From Lota lota (taxonomy: Eukaryota > Chordata > Actinopteri > Gadiformes > Lotidae), in assembly GCA_026745465.1 (NCBI GenBank), contig JACYXH010000216.1, positions 4,693,001 through 4,757,000 of the forward strand: DNA of 64,000 bases, read 5' to 3'. Under the pieces are notes generated by a model, which made no database searches, was not told the origin of the DNA, and worked only from the letters and a program-made list of their open reading frames with translations. The translations under genes were made by a program, and so were the position numbers. Shown here piece by piece: positions 31,667 to 60,530 of this stretch; the stretch's first letter is position 1; every line of letters begins with the position of its first letter.

Positions 31667-32842
31667 TATGGCAAGCCCTTTTAACATTTAATCAGTTGGG
31701 CTGACTAGTAGCGATTTAGTTTTCACTAGTGGAAATGACATTTCGACATGTCAAAATGTTGTTTTGACTAGTTAAATTTTTAATTTAAGATATCTGTAAA
31801 ACTATTTACATGTTACAAATATATTGTAGAATGTAGAAATTACATTTTGACTAGTTGAAACTGATTTACAGATATCTTTAATTTAATTATAGATATCAGT
31901 AATTCCTTTTTCACTAGTAACAATAATGATAACAGATATCTACAATTGAATTTCCACATGTTGAAAAAGGATTGAAACTAGTGGAAATGTAATTACCCAT
32001 TTCAGATATCAACAATTGCATTTCCGATATGTACGACATATCAACAAACCATTTCGGATATGTGGGCGTCATATTATTAAAATACCACAAAGCCATTGGT
32101 CTACGTTTAACTACCATATTCGTTTTGGATATGTCGCCCTAATTACCATGTTAGTTTCGAATATGAATGTACGTCATTGAAGATATCTACAATTACATTT
32201 TGACTAGTCGAAATTCCTTTTTTGATATCTAAAATTCCATTGTGACTAGTTATAAAAGGAATTGTAGATATCTCAAATATAATTGTTACTAGTACGAATA
32301 TAGTTTTCACTAGTTACAATTGTATTTCAGATATCGGAAATGCAATTAATGATATCTGTAATGTAAGAACAATTGTAGATATCTACAATTGACATTTCCA
32401 CTAGGGAGAATTTAATTGTTGATATCAAGAATTAACATTTTGACTAGTGAGGATTGAGTTGTAGATATCATTAATTAGAATTGCAACTAGTCAAAATTAC
32501 ATTATGGCTATGTCGACTTGGAATTATAACAAGTCAAAATTGAATTATAGATATCTACAATTGCTATTACCGCTACTGATTAAATGTCAAAACATTTCCA
32601 CTTGTAAGAATTGAATTGTAGATATCTACAATTGACATTTACACTAGTGAGAATTGAGTTGTTGATATCAAGAATTAACATTTTGACTAGTGAGAATTGA
32701 GTTGTAGATATTAATTAGACTTTCAACTAGTCAAAATTACATTATGGACGTTGACTTAGAATTATAACAAGTCAAAGTTGAATTATAGATATCTACAACT
32801 GCTATTCCCGCTACTGATTAAATGTCAAAAGGGCTTGCCATA
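31667..32842. mobile_element. Non-autonomous element, palindrome-array family, copy 2
   Basis: It begins TATGGCAAGCCCTTTTAACA and ends TGTCAAAAGGGCTTGCCATA; the ends pair over about 30 bp with one mismatch. It is flanked by AACCAAC on both sides (31660-31666 and 32843-32849; one or two further bases also match, allowing an 8- or 9-bp duplication). The interior is colinear with copy 1 for much of its length and rich in ACTAGT and GATATC. The right end is partly duplicated: GCTACTGATTAAATGTCAAAA occurs near 32570 and again near 32810. It inserted into or beside a dispersed repeat tail (TTACATTTAGTCATTGAGCA at about 31630-31650). Confidence 0.8.
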
Positions 32843-34680
32843 AACCAACCTTTAAAAAAACTACTGGACAGAGGGCAGACTAGCCATAGGAATCAGTAGT
32901 ACCAACAGTTCTGTTAGTGTTGATATATTCTTTATATATTCCCTTAGTGTCCAGAAGAGGGAGTAGTCGGTTAACCATTGAAAATCAGGTAGGCTATAGG
33001 TATACTCGTGCTAAAAATGCGCCACAAACAAAGTAAGGCAAGTGGAAAGCTGCGGAAAAGGTAATATTTTAGTTATATTTTATCATATGTGAAGTACAAT
33101 GTAATTAAGACAAACGTAGGCATATAACTGCAAATGTAGCCTACATTGTATCCATTACTTTTGACTCCGATGGTCAACATCGGTATCAATTTTGTAGCTA
33201 GCGTTACTCGACATTTTTTCTTTGACATTTTCTTGCTAATTGTCTTGCCTCCTGAACCTCCGTTACATTTCGCAACGAAACTTAACAGGAACACAATCAT
33301 TCCTGCAATTCACCAACGACATGGATTAATACAGCAGGCCCCTTGGTGTCGCTAAAAAGACGGGTTTCAACCTTGGTGTCCCAATGCCAATATAGCAGGT
33401 CAGTACAACTAGCTAACAGTTAGTCAATAATGGCAAAATGATCACGATATTTGGCATTGTTGCCTGATGTTGACAGGTTTAGCTATAAACTAAATCTCGT
33501 CCGCGAAATTCTAATAATACAGGGCCATATATAGCCGACTCAATTTCCTTTAGTAAAACATTTCATATCGCTGTAACTTTATGTCGGGCTATATCAGAGT
33601 AGGACTATTATATAATGATACATAGGTTTCTGGGATATAAAAAGGGTACAGCCCATAATAGGCCTATTTACATTTCTACTGTTAAAGTGTTTTTTCAGAA
33701 CATGGAAACATTTAAATGGTTTATTCGTTATGCATGCACTGGTAAGGTTTCATGTGAAAAAGGCCAGATTGTATATTAAAAAAAAGAACCTCATGATGTG
33801 AGATTTAATTGGCCCTGAACTCTGGAGGTTAGCCCTGGGGCCCCTCTGACGGATGTGAATAGACAGGCTGACTCTCTAAACCCTCAATGGGTGGTCTGTG
33901 GCCTTCAAACCTTCAATGAGGCCAGACAGGTGAGAGACTGAACCGCAATATCCCTCACCCGCCCTCTTGGAACCCCTGTCCAGGCTCCATCTCCAACTTA
34001 GCGTTTAAGTCCTCGGCCAGGAGCCCAATCGACACGTGAAGACAACGCGGCCCCTGCTGCCGGTGGTAATGAGGTCCCGTGCAAAATAACAAGTGGCAAG
34101 GAAGCGGGGAGGTGGGTCAAGTTTAGGTACCTTCTTTTCCCAAAGCTCTTCTGCGTGATTGCTCTTGGCACACGGCCCCTTACTTTTCAACGTCTCTCAG
34201 ATGGAAGTGCCTCTTGCTTAACTCTGAAAAGCGGCGCCTTCTGGCACAGAACACATTGGCACTCACAGACGTAAACAACACAGAGCCATTATCTCACAAA
34301 GGTGCCAACCGCGTACAATTCTGCTCTGTTTTGTTGTAATATGATTGAAAAGCATGCCTCTTCGAAGTCCCAATGCCCATCAGCCAAAATGTCTCCTTTT
34401 GTGAAAAGTTTACATAGCTGTTGCCAAGTTGGCTGGCAGACCGGATGTAGCCTACCAACCGACATCTAATTACGCCACGAGTGATGTCAGAGCAGTGCCT
34501 GGTAGAAGGTCCAAGCTTACCACAAACTCTTCTTTAACCAAAGCACTGTAATAATCCATAATAATCAGATCATTTGAAATAACTTGAGTCTCCAACTTAG
34601 TGGGCCGTGGTTACCAAGAGGGGTTTAATCTGGAAACCTAACGAGAGGGTGTTGTGCAGTTCTTTTGTTTTCCTTCTTAT

Positions 34681-34709
34681 CACGGTGGAGGATCATCTCC
34701 TCCACCGTG
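34681..34709. repeat. Perfect 12-bp inverted repeat (hairpin), intergenic
   Basis: Arms CACGGTGGAGGA (34681-34692) and TCCTCCACCGTG (34698-34709) with a 5-base loop. No downstream T-run and no gene context, so its function is unknown. Confidence 0.85.
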
Positions 34710-37700
34710 GATCAGGATCAGTGGTTGTACTGATTTGTCTTGATGAAGGGACCCCCAGGGGACTCCCTGCTCATTTGTTCCACCGTAAAAGGATTAGCAG
34801 AGTCTGGCGCTCTTATGTAACCACCGCTGAGCCTCCTGTATTACACACTTAAATAAACATTAAAAACTGCAAAAAAGAAGATTTGAAACCCTTGTCTCCT
34901 CCCAACCGGCCATATTTAATAACCTTGTATCTGTTTGTCTTGAATACAGAGAATAGTTTTGTAAGCGCCAGTGCTTTTACGGGTCAAACTTGACAACATA
35001 GACATTTTGATGTTATCATATACATACCCAATCTTGATATGGTCAAGGACAACACTAACCCCTGGTGAAGCACTTGTCATTTCCACATGCTGTTTCTGAT
35101 TGGCTGAAGTGATGCCAGAGGAGGTCATGACATACAGGAAGTGACTTGGCAGTTTTGTCACTTGGAAGTGACAAATTCGGCCTCACTGGACATCTGCTAG
35201 ATGTTTAAGATAATAAATAAGGTACCTTAAAAAGTGTGTTATAAATCGATTGATTATTCATTTAAATTACCAAATCTTGTGGTGTGGTTGCAACTTTATA
35301 ATATAAAGTGGGCATCTCAAAGATGTTCATGTAAATAAATGTTTGATAAGTCACTATCGCCAAAAGAGGTAACACACTAGTGATTGAGCCTATGACCCAC
35401 TGATGAAAGCCCTTGCATTTGCAGTGTTATGAATTTTCAGAACTGGGTGTCGGGGGCGACACCATTGGGTTCTATGGGAACAATTCCCGCTTACCGCCAA
35501 AGGTGTCGCCAAAGAGAACAAATCCAAAATCTTTGAGGTTGCCACTTAAAGTCTCTATTTCATCACAATAAACATTGTCATGTTGGAAGCTCTACACCAG
35601 CCAATCCCCAGTTCTCGTCCCGTAGTAAAACCAGCCAAGCTCAAGTGTTTGGACAACTCTCCGCGCCACAGAGGAGCGAAAGTGCTGAAAAGAGTGTAGC
35701 AAGAGAGAAAGAAAAGCCTCCGTCTTTCTTCTCTTTACCAAATGGCTGTTGTCCTCAAAGCGTTGTTCTCACAGAGGGCCCACTGTTCAGGGGCTGACCT
35801 GCCCAGTCGATGTAGCAAGGCAGTCCTAGAGAGAGGGGGGGAGGGGCCCTTGTGGTCTCTCAGCACCCCAATAGAACAATCCTGTGATTCAGCTGCATGT
35901 CCGCTTCATCTGAACAGTGGCTCGTCATTAAATTAACATCCCCATGCTTCCCCCAGAGAAAAGCGGTGCACTAAGGGGTGGGGGAACTGGCGGTTGTGAG
36001 GCAGGGTGGTGGGGTTGGGGGGTGGGGTACCGGGTCAGAAAGCACAGGCCCGGAGCGCCGGCCCTGGCATGGGAGAATGGGAAACGGCCGTCTGGTTTTG
36101 CTGCGCCGGCGTGAGGGCGAGCGCTGAAAGGACTTCCTTTTTACTCCCTGGCAGCCGTGGAGGACAGAGACGGATTCTCCTGCTTTGTTCTCCGGCTTTC
36201 GTGCCGCTGGCGCAACGCGGCATCCATGGTCACCGGAGCTCTGTCGGGACTTCATGCCAACTTGGGTGTTGTTGACCGTTAAAGGCAACAGATTATACAG
36301 TCTAGCGAGAGACATTAACCGCACACCTGCTCACCGGATACCTCCTGAATAACTCCAGTAATAATAGCCTTCCATTAGGGAGAAATATATGGTGCTAGTG
36401 CATGAGTAAACAGAGTCATCCAGGGTTAACCTCACTCCCTCTTGACGACTTGACAACAAACCGGTATTCATACTCCATAGTCCAGTGACTCTAGAATTAG
36501 CTTGTTTAGAAGTGATCACCCACAGTTGCCACACTGTACCGACTTTCCTGAAGTTGACTGACTTCATATGAGAAAGCGCTCCTTTGATCTGAAGACTAAT
36601 TTCATAACATGACTCATATGTCCTCTTGTCTACATCTGGTGTAATTGCATTAACTTTATTTATTGTATTTCTATTAACGGCAAATATATGCAAAATATTT
36701 AGAGCTTTGCTGCTTCATATGTTCTAGAAATGTTTACACGGACTACATGATTTTTTTTTTGTGCCAGTGGTCTTAATGATGAAATTAACAAGTAAAATAA
36801 GATGGAGGTAAAATATTGTCTGTTAAACACTTTATGTAAAACCAACCATGCACACAGAAGTCTGAATTCTTCAATGTCTGCTCTTACATGCGACCACCTT
36901 GTTCTGAGTTACCGGGCCCCTATTGACCACTGGGCATGGCATCAGCTTGTAAAGGCCAACCAAGCAAAAGAGGTCAGCCAAGGCACTGCCAGGCTGCTGG
37001 GACTGTTGTGGCATCTTGTTTTTTTAATACTGAACTGAAGACGAACCTGTAGAGTGTAGACATCCTACAGATCTAGAGCATAATGCCTCATACTCTCTTT
37101 CTGCTCCTTAATGACATGTATTTGAAATCTCTGCTGCAAGACTTTGGATGAACTGCTTCTAAATTACTTAATAGTCATTTTCAAATAAATACTTTTCATT
37201 GTCGCAATTCAAATCTTCTTCTGCAGTATTTTACTGCACATGAATCTGGTGTCCTATTTCCAGTCTCACCGTGCTTATCTGGGTTTAATCGCGTTGCCTT
37301 AGCGATGGATCAGAATCTCAGACGGTCTCTGTGGGAATGGCGTCCATCCCGACACACTGGTGGGAGAGGCGTGAACGCTGCAGCGTGGCCGCAGAAGCTA
37401 AGGCTTTGGAGGGATTTTCTAAAATGAAAAAAGTATTTATAGCAAGGGGGTATTATAACATGTGTATACTGCAAAAATCTGAACAATTTAAAATAAAATA
37501 CGAATAAATAAATATAAGAAATAGAAATGTTATTCGATTGTACAAATAAATGTTATTAGTGGCAGTAATTTAAAAGGGACATTTTCACTTTAAACACTTT
37601 TTGATTGAATCGTTTATCATTGTTATTCTACCTAAAATGTACACAAGCCATGGTAACAATGGCAAAAAATAGCAAATACAAATCTGTTAGTTCCTTAACC

Positions 37701-37936
37701 TTAGAGGAGCACCATGTATTGACCTTTATGAAAACAGTTTACCTTCAGGATCAACTGTTAAGGTTAGAAACAATAACATGTTGTGTGATTACTGAAATAT
37801 AGTCAAATTACCTCTCAAATTCTATTCCAACAGGTTTAGAAGATCATGTTTTATGTGTATGCATAATCGGCCTATCTTTTCTTTCTGAAAGAAGAAGAAT
37901 GACAAGAATAATTTAAAATGCTGTTGTCCCGTTTCT

Positions 37937-37942
37937 TTTATT
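37937..37942 (-). promoter_or_regulatory. Candidate polyadenylation signal of crabp1
   Basis: TTTATT on the plus strand reads AATAAA on the minus strand, 334 bases beyond the crabp1 stop codon. Confidence 0.35.
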
Positions 37943-38275
37943 ACATTTTTATTCTTGTTTTTCATTTAATTGTGATTGCCTTAGAGAGCCTATTCTAACA
38001 CATGAACAACAGAGCTTGCACTTATGAACGTTAAGCATTCAGAGAGTAAGTTACTGTCAACCACACCACAAAAAAGAGTTGCTATTTCATACACAATACA
38101 TACACGTTGCTTCAGCAGTAACACAACATCACACGACACAAAACGGAATGCATTGTTTTTTTGTTTTTTGATTGTTTTGACATGACATGTTAAACCGGTG
38201 CAAACTGGTTTCACTGGCAGTATTTTCGGCTTGTCGTGTTTCCCTTGTTCAGCTGGCACGTTGCGATTCCGCTCT

Positions 38276-50630
<12,355 letters not shown>

Positions 50631-50693
50631 GTCTGCCGAGGAGGTCCGTGCACGCTGCTGCTCGTACGGAGGAGAATAACCTGTTTCACTCTC

Positions 50694-51065
50694 TGCAATA
50701 CCTCCTCTCTCCCTCACTCACCCTCATCCTCTCTCACCCTCCCGCCCCCTCTCTCACTCTTTCTCTCTCTCTCTCTCCCTCCCACTCACCCCCTTCTCTC
50801 CCTTTTTCTTCCCCCCACTCTCTTTCTCTCGCCCCCATCTCTTAACGACCCCCATCTCTCTCGTCCCTCTCTCTTTCTCTCTCTGTCTCCCTCTCAGCGA
50901 CCCCCACTCTCTCTCTCTTCCCTTTCCCTTCCCACTTTTTCCTCATCACAATCTTCCTCACACACCGTCCTCTGCCCCCTCCTCCTCCTCTTCGTCCTTT
51001 CTCTTCTCTTCTGTCACACTTCAGCCTCTCTCTATCTCTCTCTCCCTTTCTCTCTCCTTCCTTTC
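50694..51065. repeat. Long C/T-rich tract upstream of crabp1
   Basis: About 370 bases of almost pure pyrimidine on the plus strand (CTCTCT, CCCTC, TTTCTC mixtures), starting 64 bases upstream of the crabp1 ATG; the coding-sense strand is therefore purine-rich. It would overlap the expected 5' UTR or proximal promoter. Confidence 0.8.
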
Positions 51066-53760
51066 AAAAGGACTATTAGAGCAAGTCTCATTTTCGTATG
51101 TTCTGTAGCCTTTTTTAAACTATCTACATGGCCCACAGACTCACCAATGTACACACAAACACACACACACACACACACATAAAAGCCTGGCATGTTCCAC
51201 TAATACATACGGAACAAGATGGACGCGCTGCTGTTGGCTGGATCTCCGTACATTGTGGTTGATGGGACTGGCTGGAATTTATTGATTGATATATCTTATC
51301 AATGAATATCATAACTCTGATATAGAAACACGTTGAGTTAATGCGCGGGCGTAGGACTCAGAAAGTGTGTTATCGACTCGAAACAATTGAAATAATTCAT
51401 CCTGAGGGTTGTATTATATCATTGGATAATTAATGGGAATTGTGTTCCCCAAATTCTGTTCTTTAAAAATTATTTGCAGTGAATACATAAGCAATATTTT
51501 TGTACATGTCATTTTCCACCACTGAGTTTGTGTCATTAAGAAGTCACCTCTGCGTAATATGGTTCAAGAACTCAATTCAGGTTCAACTGGTAGGAATGTA
51601 ATCCTTTTTATTTTCCAATCCAATTAATAGGGAAATCTAAATGTTGGTTTTCTTTTCTGACTGTTTAAATCGTTGCTTGGATATAGATTAGTAATCTGTG
51701 GTTGAGAAATATTGAAATGCAGGATATGCGCTATGATTCTGTTTCATTTCGTACCCTCGTGGGGACATACTGTTGATAGAGCTGATATTGCTGCTGTTGT
51801 ATTTATTCAAGTTTTTAAAATATTGATATAACGTATTATTTTATAATAATTCTGCTGCTTGTATAGTACTCTTTTTGAATGAAGCAAGTTAATACACACA
51901 CAAATGTTTCTGTTCGTACATTGTTGTGCATATCTTTGCACATATTGCTAAATAGGGTACAAATATTTCAGTTGAATTTTTCAGATTAATAACTAAACTA
52001 TGATGTGATTTCCCCCAAAAGATTTTGAAGTTGCGAGAGTGCTGTTTTACAAAAATCTCAGTCAAGATAAAGAAACTTTCTAAAAAAACACTTCACTCAA
52101 CAAATGTTTGAACTTCCCACTTGCATGTTTGTAAAACATTTTTTACAAAAGTATGATCCTCAAATGTCCAGAAACTAAAAACCTTTATTTCATTTTACCA
52201 AAAGATGTACATTCTCCTGGGACTCCATCTTTGACAGCTACTGTAAAAAGTACAAAGCACCAAGAGAAGATCGGCCCAGCCTCGGAGTACCTTGTCAGGC
52301 AGCCTCCAGAGCAGCCTGCCCCTGGCACCTCCAGGCCATCATAGAGGAACACACCCTGACCTATTAATGAAGTTCCCGCAAGGAATGGCCAGATAATGCC
52401 CTGAAGAGCATCACACTAAAAGGTAAAGGCTGTGTTATCTTTGTTTGATTTACTTTTTTGATGAAAAAAATACAATTGAAATACATACGATAGGATGTAT
52501 GTATAATAAATATTTATTATAAATTATACATTATTATTAAATAGAATAATGTAAAGTTTCAACGATGAAGCATTTAATGTCAATAACGTCTTCCCCAACT
52601 GTCTATAATGTTTAAATGTATTTTTGCATCTACATATATCCTACTGTAATTGTGAAATATTTTATGTATATTATTTGGTTGTTTTATTCTTGTTTTAAAG
52701 GTATATTCTACTTTACTGTAATACTGTGACACATAACATGTATCCTATTTTATGAATTGTAAACCAATAAACACTTAAACTATTATTTTCTATCTTGGAT
52801 GTTTTATTCTCTCTCTGTTGTCCGTCTTTTCAATGCGGCTTTCAACGGTGGTTACAAGGCAATGCAATGTCTTTGGTTCATCTTTACTCATGGTCAGATG
52901 AGCTGAGAAGAACAAAGAGCGAGAGACCGAAGGGGTTTGGATAAGTGCCTGTGTCTGCTGTTATAACAAATACAATTACTTTGCTCAATTACGGCTCTTC
53001 TTTTGGGTCTGCTCTGCTTAATGAACATGTTCCAGTAATTTTTATGATTAACAACGATCACTGTGGTAGAAAATGGCAACGCTGCACTTCAGTAATGAAG
53101 GAGCTCGGCAAAGTAGAAACAGTATTTCATTAGGCGTGTACTTCTACACATCAAACACACAACCCACTGCACACAAACACACAATGCCACACACACACAC
53201 CAAACCACACACATCAAACAAGACTATGCACACTAAAAACAGAATACACAAACAAACACAACCTCACAATGCCACACACCCTGAACACTCAATGCTACAC
53301 ACAAAACCACAACACGCCACACACAAACACTGCAACAAACACACTATTTAAAGACAATTTGTAATTAATTGTTTATTCCTACTTTAATATAAGGTATTGT
53401 TTTTTTTGACTTGTTATTCTGATGATGCTATTATACTAATTTGTACAAATGATGTGCTACCTAGAGCAAGGATACAGTCATCACCAGGAAAATAGGAGCA
53501 TCAATGAAAGGCTATAGACATCTATAACATATAGTTAGTGGAATCAGGGAGCAAAGAGGGAGAGAGGAGAGAGGTCAATTTGAAAAGAAAATGCATGAAG
53601 CTGCGGCATAACCCTTATCTAATTGAAATTGGATCAAATAGAACAAACTCGCATTTCTGTCCAATAGGTGGCAGCAATGCAGCATACAGTTGGATGGCAG
53701 CTTTAATAAACCAATGAAGAGGGGCCGAAGAAGAAATAACGGAAGTGCTAATTTGTTGTC
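51066..53760. other. Intergenic DNA between crabp1 and wdr61
   Basis: AT-rich with no recognised gene. One 63-codon open frame at 52153-52344 has some protein-like texture but no similarity I recognise; an AATAAA near 52767 follows some 420 bases later. About 53140-53345 is a diffuse CA-rich (ACACAAAC/CACACC) low-complexity patch. Confidence 0.4.
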
Positions 53761-53799
53761 ATCATGGCGCCTCCCATGTAAACCATGGCGTAAACTAGC

Positions 53800-54320
53800 T
53801 GCTGAATTGAATTATACCGTTTACAATAATTTGTCCTAAGGTATGTAGTAATGTATTATAGACAGTTTTTATGCAAACACGTGTTATATAGACCTCAAAT
53901 TTGGGCTAGGAAGTGGTAGGATACTAGCAGATCAATACGTGGACCACCTTTTGTTGGACTGGTAATGTGAATTATTTGTAAATAGAGATCCAATGTAAAT
54001 AGTCAAAACTATTACCGATAATATATATTGGCGCTCTCTGGTCCTCTGTTCACCTTGGAACATTTACACAAGTCCTCACTAAATGCTGGCTGCTCACTTC
54101 GATCTGACAGAATACCACCAGTCATCCAAACCTGTTTGGTCAAGGAATGCTGTCATGACCGTTGACATGAGTCGTTATTGATTCCGCAGAACCACGAAAT
54201 GTTTCTTCGTGTATTAATAGTACAGAAAGAGAAAATGTGATTATGCCTTGTGCAGCAGAACATCTAACGATTGTGTCTGGTAGGTTGAATTGACTGATTC
54301 GGCAACTCCCAGAGAACACA

Positions 54321-54332
<12 letters not shown>
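53800..54332 (+). other. Possible wdr61 5' UTR exons
   Basis: A donor-like CCTAAG followed by GTATGTAG at 53840/53841, and an acceptor-like TCTGGTAG ending at 54283, would give a noncoding first exon plus 54284-54332 carrying the ATG. The acceptor pyrimidine tract is weak, so the arrangement is tentative. Confidence 0.3.
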
Positions 54333-58163
<3,831 letters not shown>

Positions 58164-58312
58164 CCAGGGGAGGGACCAATATAAACTTGACAATGAGAAA
58201 ATGTAAACAAAACGCATGTCTTATTTGGTAAATCCAAATCAACTCAATTATAGGGGGTTGGTGGTTGTTAAGGAAGATTGTAAAGCTATTTTTCACCGGC
58301 CTGCTTTGGTCA

Positions 58313-58318
58313 AATAAA
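58313..58318 (+). promoter_or_regulatory. Polyadenylation signal of wdr61
   Basis: AATAAA 150 bases after the wdr61 stop, followed by a T-rich stretch. Confidence 0.6.
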
Positions 58319-58319
58319 A

Positions 58320-60199
58320 CATTTTTTTTCTATTTTGACTCCGCATTTATTTTGTTTATAGCAATGATAGCCATCTAGTGGCTGAGATGAGAAACTGTAT
58401 CCTGTGTATTTTTGGTAGTTGGACATCATGTCACAGTAAGAGCGCATTTGTATTCTACTTCATGTATACATCTATCTTCATACTACATTAAATGTACATC
58501 TTTCTACTGAATCTGTTTGATGTCAGATTCAGAATTAATCAAGAAGTTAACTTTATATTTTCGTGATTAATTCTGAATTCTTTAATGAGATGCCATTATA
58601 CATAAAAACAACCAGTTGCCATTAAGGGGATTCTATTTTAATGATCATTCTATCTCTGAAGTGGCATCCATTTTAATTATCATTATATCCCTGAAGTGGC
58701 GTCAATTCCTCTTCAGTAAAGGTCCAGTCACCACCTTTGGCAGTTTGGCAAGCTGTCCTTTATTAAATATTCAACATGTGCAACATGGCTGATGCCAAAT
58801 ACAACACAAACAATAAGCTTGATATGTTTTTGTCCATGTGTTTAGATATTCATCTAACGGTATACATATAGGGACACTGATTATCGTTCCCTTCTATAAT
58901 TGATATCCGTTTACTTGACAGGTCAGACTTGCATCAACATCAATCTTACTAACTTATTTCCAGTGACAAAATGGCTTAAGATAAAATATAAAATCTCTTA
59001 AATAACCTGCTGGTGGAAAATTGCTGTGTGGGATTGACCAGTGTGTATTGACTATTTTTCAATAGCTTCCTGGTAGTTCTGAATGGAAAGTTGAGTCTTG
59101 AGTTGAGTGCGCTGGCACACGTTACATAAAATGTGCCTGTGAACAACACATAATCACCAAAACAGTTATATAAGGAGGTGGTCATTTTGAAATTTTAAAG
59201 TCAAAGGTAAATCAAGATGATTTGAAAATAAGGCAATGAGACAACAATTTACAACTCCATGAAAATCGCTTGTACAAGGCAAACAAAGCACATTAAACAT
59301 GTGATTGTGCTTTTGGATCGAAACCAAATCCAGGCCAATTTTGCATTAACAAGGAAAAGAAGTGAACAATTTAACAATATACATTGGTATCTGTTGTGAA
59401 CACATTATCAGTCGATCACATTGGAATTTTGTATATGGTATTTCCAAGGCATAGGAGCAACCTACAGAGATTGGATGTGCCAGATGAACTATCCGGCCTC
59501 ACATCCAAACCAACCACCTCTGCGCATACATGATTTTAAAGTCCACTGGAATGCACCATACAGAAGAATATGCAAGATAAAGATTTCCCTTGAGAAATTA
59601 TGCATTTCTGCTTTGCCAATGTCATCTACTAGCTTAACAATACAAGTGGTTTCCTGATAAAAAAGAGTTGTGTTTACCATATATCAACATATTTTGTACA
59701 AACACCCCAGGTTCTATGTGAAAACATCACAAAAGATATGAATGATGACAACTACTGGATTTTAAGCTTTTCTTTTCCCCCAGTGTTTTGGGACCGGAGG
59801 TACTTTTTAGTCCTTAAAGGATATTAAAAAAAATAGTTTACACTATGAAAGTGTTATTTCTTTAACAAACATATTTAACAAATTATAAACGTTTCAGTCA
59901 TCTGAAATTGCTTTAATTTTAAAGAGGAGGCATAAAATGGCTTATTCCACAATGGCAGTTTGAGCCTAGCCCATAAGCCTATAATAAAGCTGCTGTGAAA
60001 CACGCAGAACCAAAAAACTGATTTAACTGAATCTGTTAAATCTGCTTTACCCTATATAGTTATTTTACTTTGATTGTAGTCTTGAATGCTTGGAAAAGTG
60101 AATACTGAAATACCTATACCAGTATAAGTGGTGGTTGGAGGAGATTCATGTGTAGTTGTTTCAGTTTGGATGGAGTGTTTTTAATGGTTTCTTTTTCCC
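58320..60199. other. Intergenic DNA between wdr61 and slc25a44 (convergent genes)
   Basis: AT-rich, no gene recognised. Two near-repeats of TTTTAAT-ATCATT-TATC-CTGAAGTGGC occur at about 58637-58700. Much of the right part may be slc25a44 3' UTR. Confidence 0.45.
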
Positions 60200-60530
60200 C
60201 TTTCACATGATGTACCCTGGGTCCTGGAGAAGTGTTCTGGCCCGATATGAAACTGAACCAGTTTGGTTCCGTTCACCACCGTCTGGTCTCCACCAGGGCC
60301 CAGTACAAGTGGTCCGGTCCGGTACTGAACTGGTTCGGTTACGTTCACCAATTTCTGCTCTCTCTACCAGGGTCCAGTATACAATAAGCTGTCTGGTGTG
60401 AAACTGAACCGGTTCTGTTCCGTTCATCAGTGTCTGCTCATTCCACTAAGGGCCAGTATACAGTACGTTTTTCTGGTCTGAAACTGAACCGGTTCTGTTC
60501 CGTTCACCAGTGCCTGCTCTCCACCAGGTC
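60200..60530. repeat. Tandem repeat of 72-80 bp units overlapping the end of slc25a44
   Basis: Four units with the pattern GAAACTGAACCGGTTCTG then CCGTTCACCAGTG, CTGCTCTCCACCAGG and GGCCAGTATACA. The GTTCACC/GTTCATC anchors fall at about 60271, 60343, 60422 and 60502. The rightmost unit runs into the slc25a44 stop codon and last codons (60504-60530), so the repeated unit includes a copy of the terminal coding sequence. Confidence 0.85.

Larger units (their letters stand above)
32850..38275. other. Intergenic DNA between sin3a and crabp1
   Basis: About 5.4 kb with no recognised gene. Visible items are a 12-bp perfect inverted repeat at 34681-34709, GC-richer patches near 33820-34240 and 35960-36260, and a possible minus-strand AATAAA for crabp1 at 37937-37942. 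Open frames of 60-120 codons on both strands lack splice context or recognisable similarity. Confidence 0.5.

Noticed and set aside
36006-36324. 89-117 codon open frames in the GC-richer intergenic patch
   Set aside because: Frames on both strands are equally open, with no splice pattern or recognisable product.
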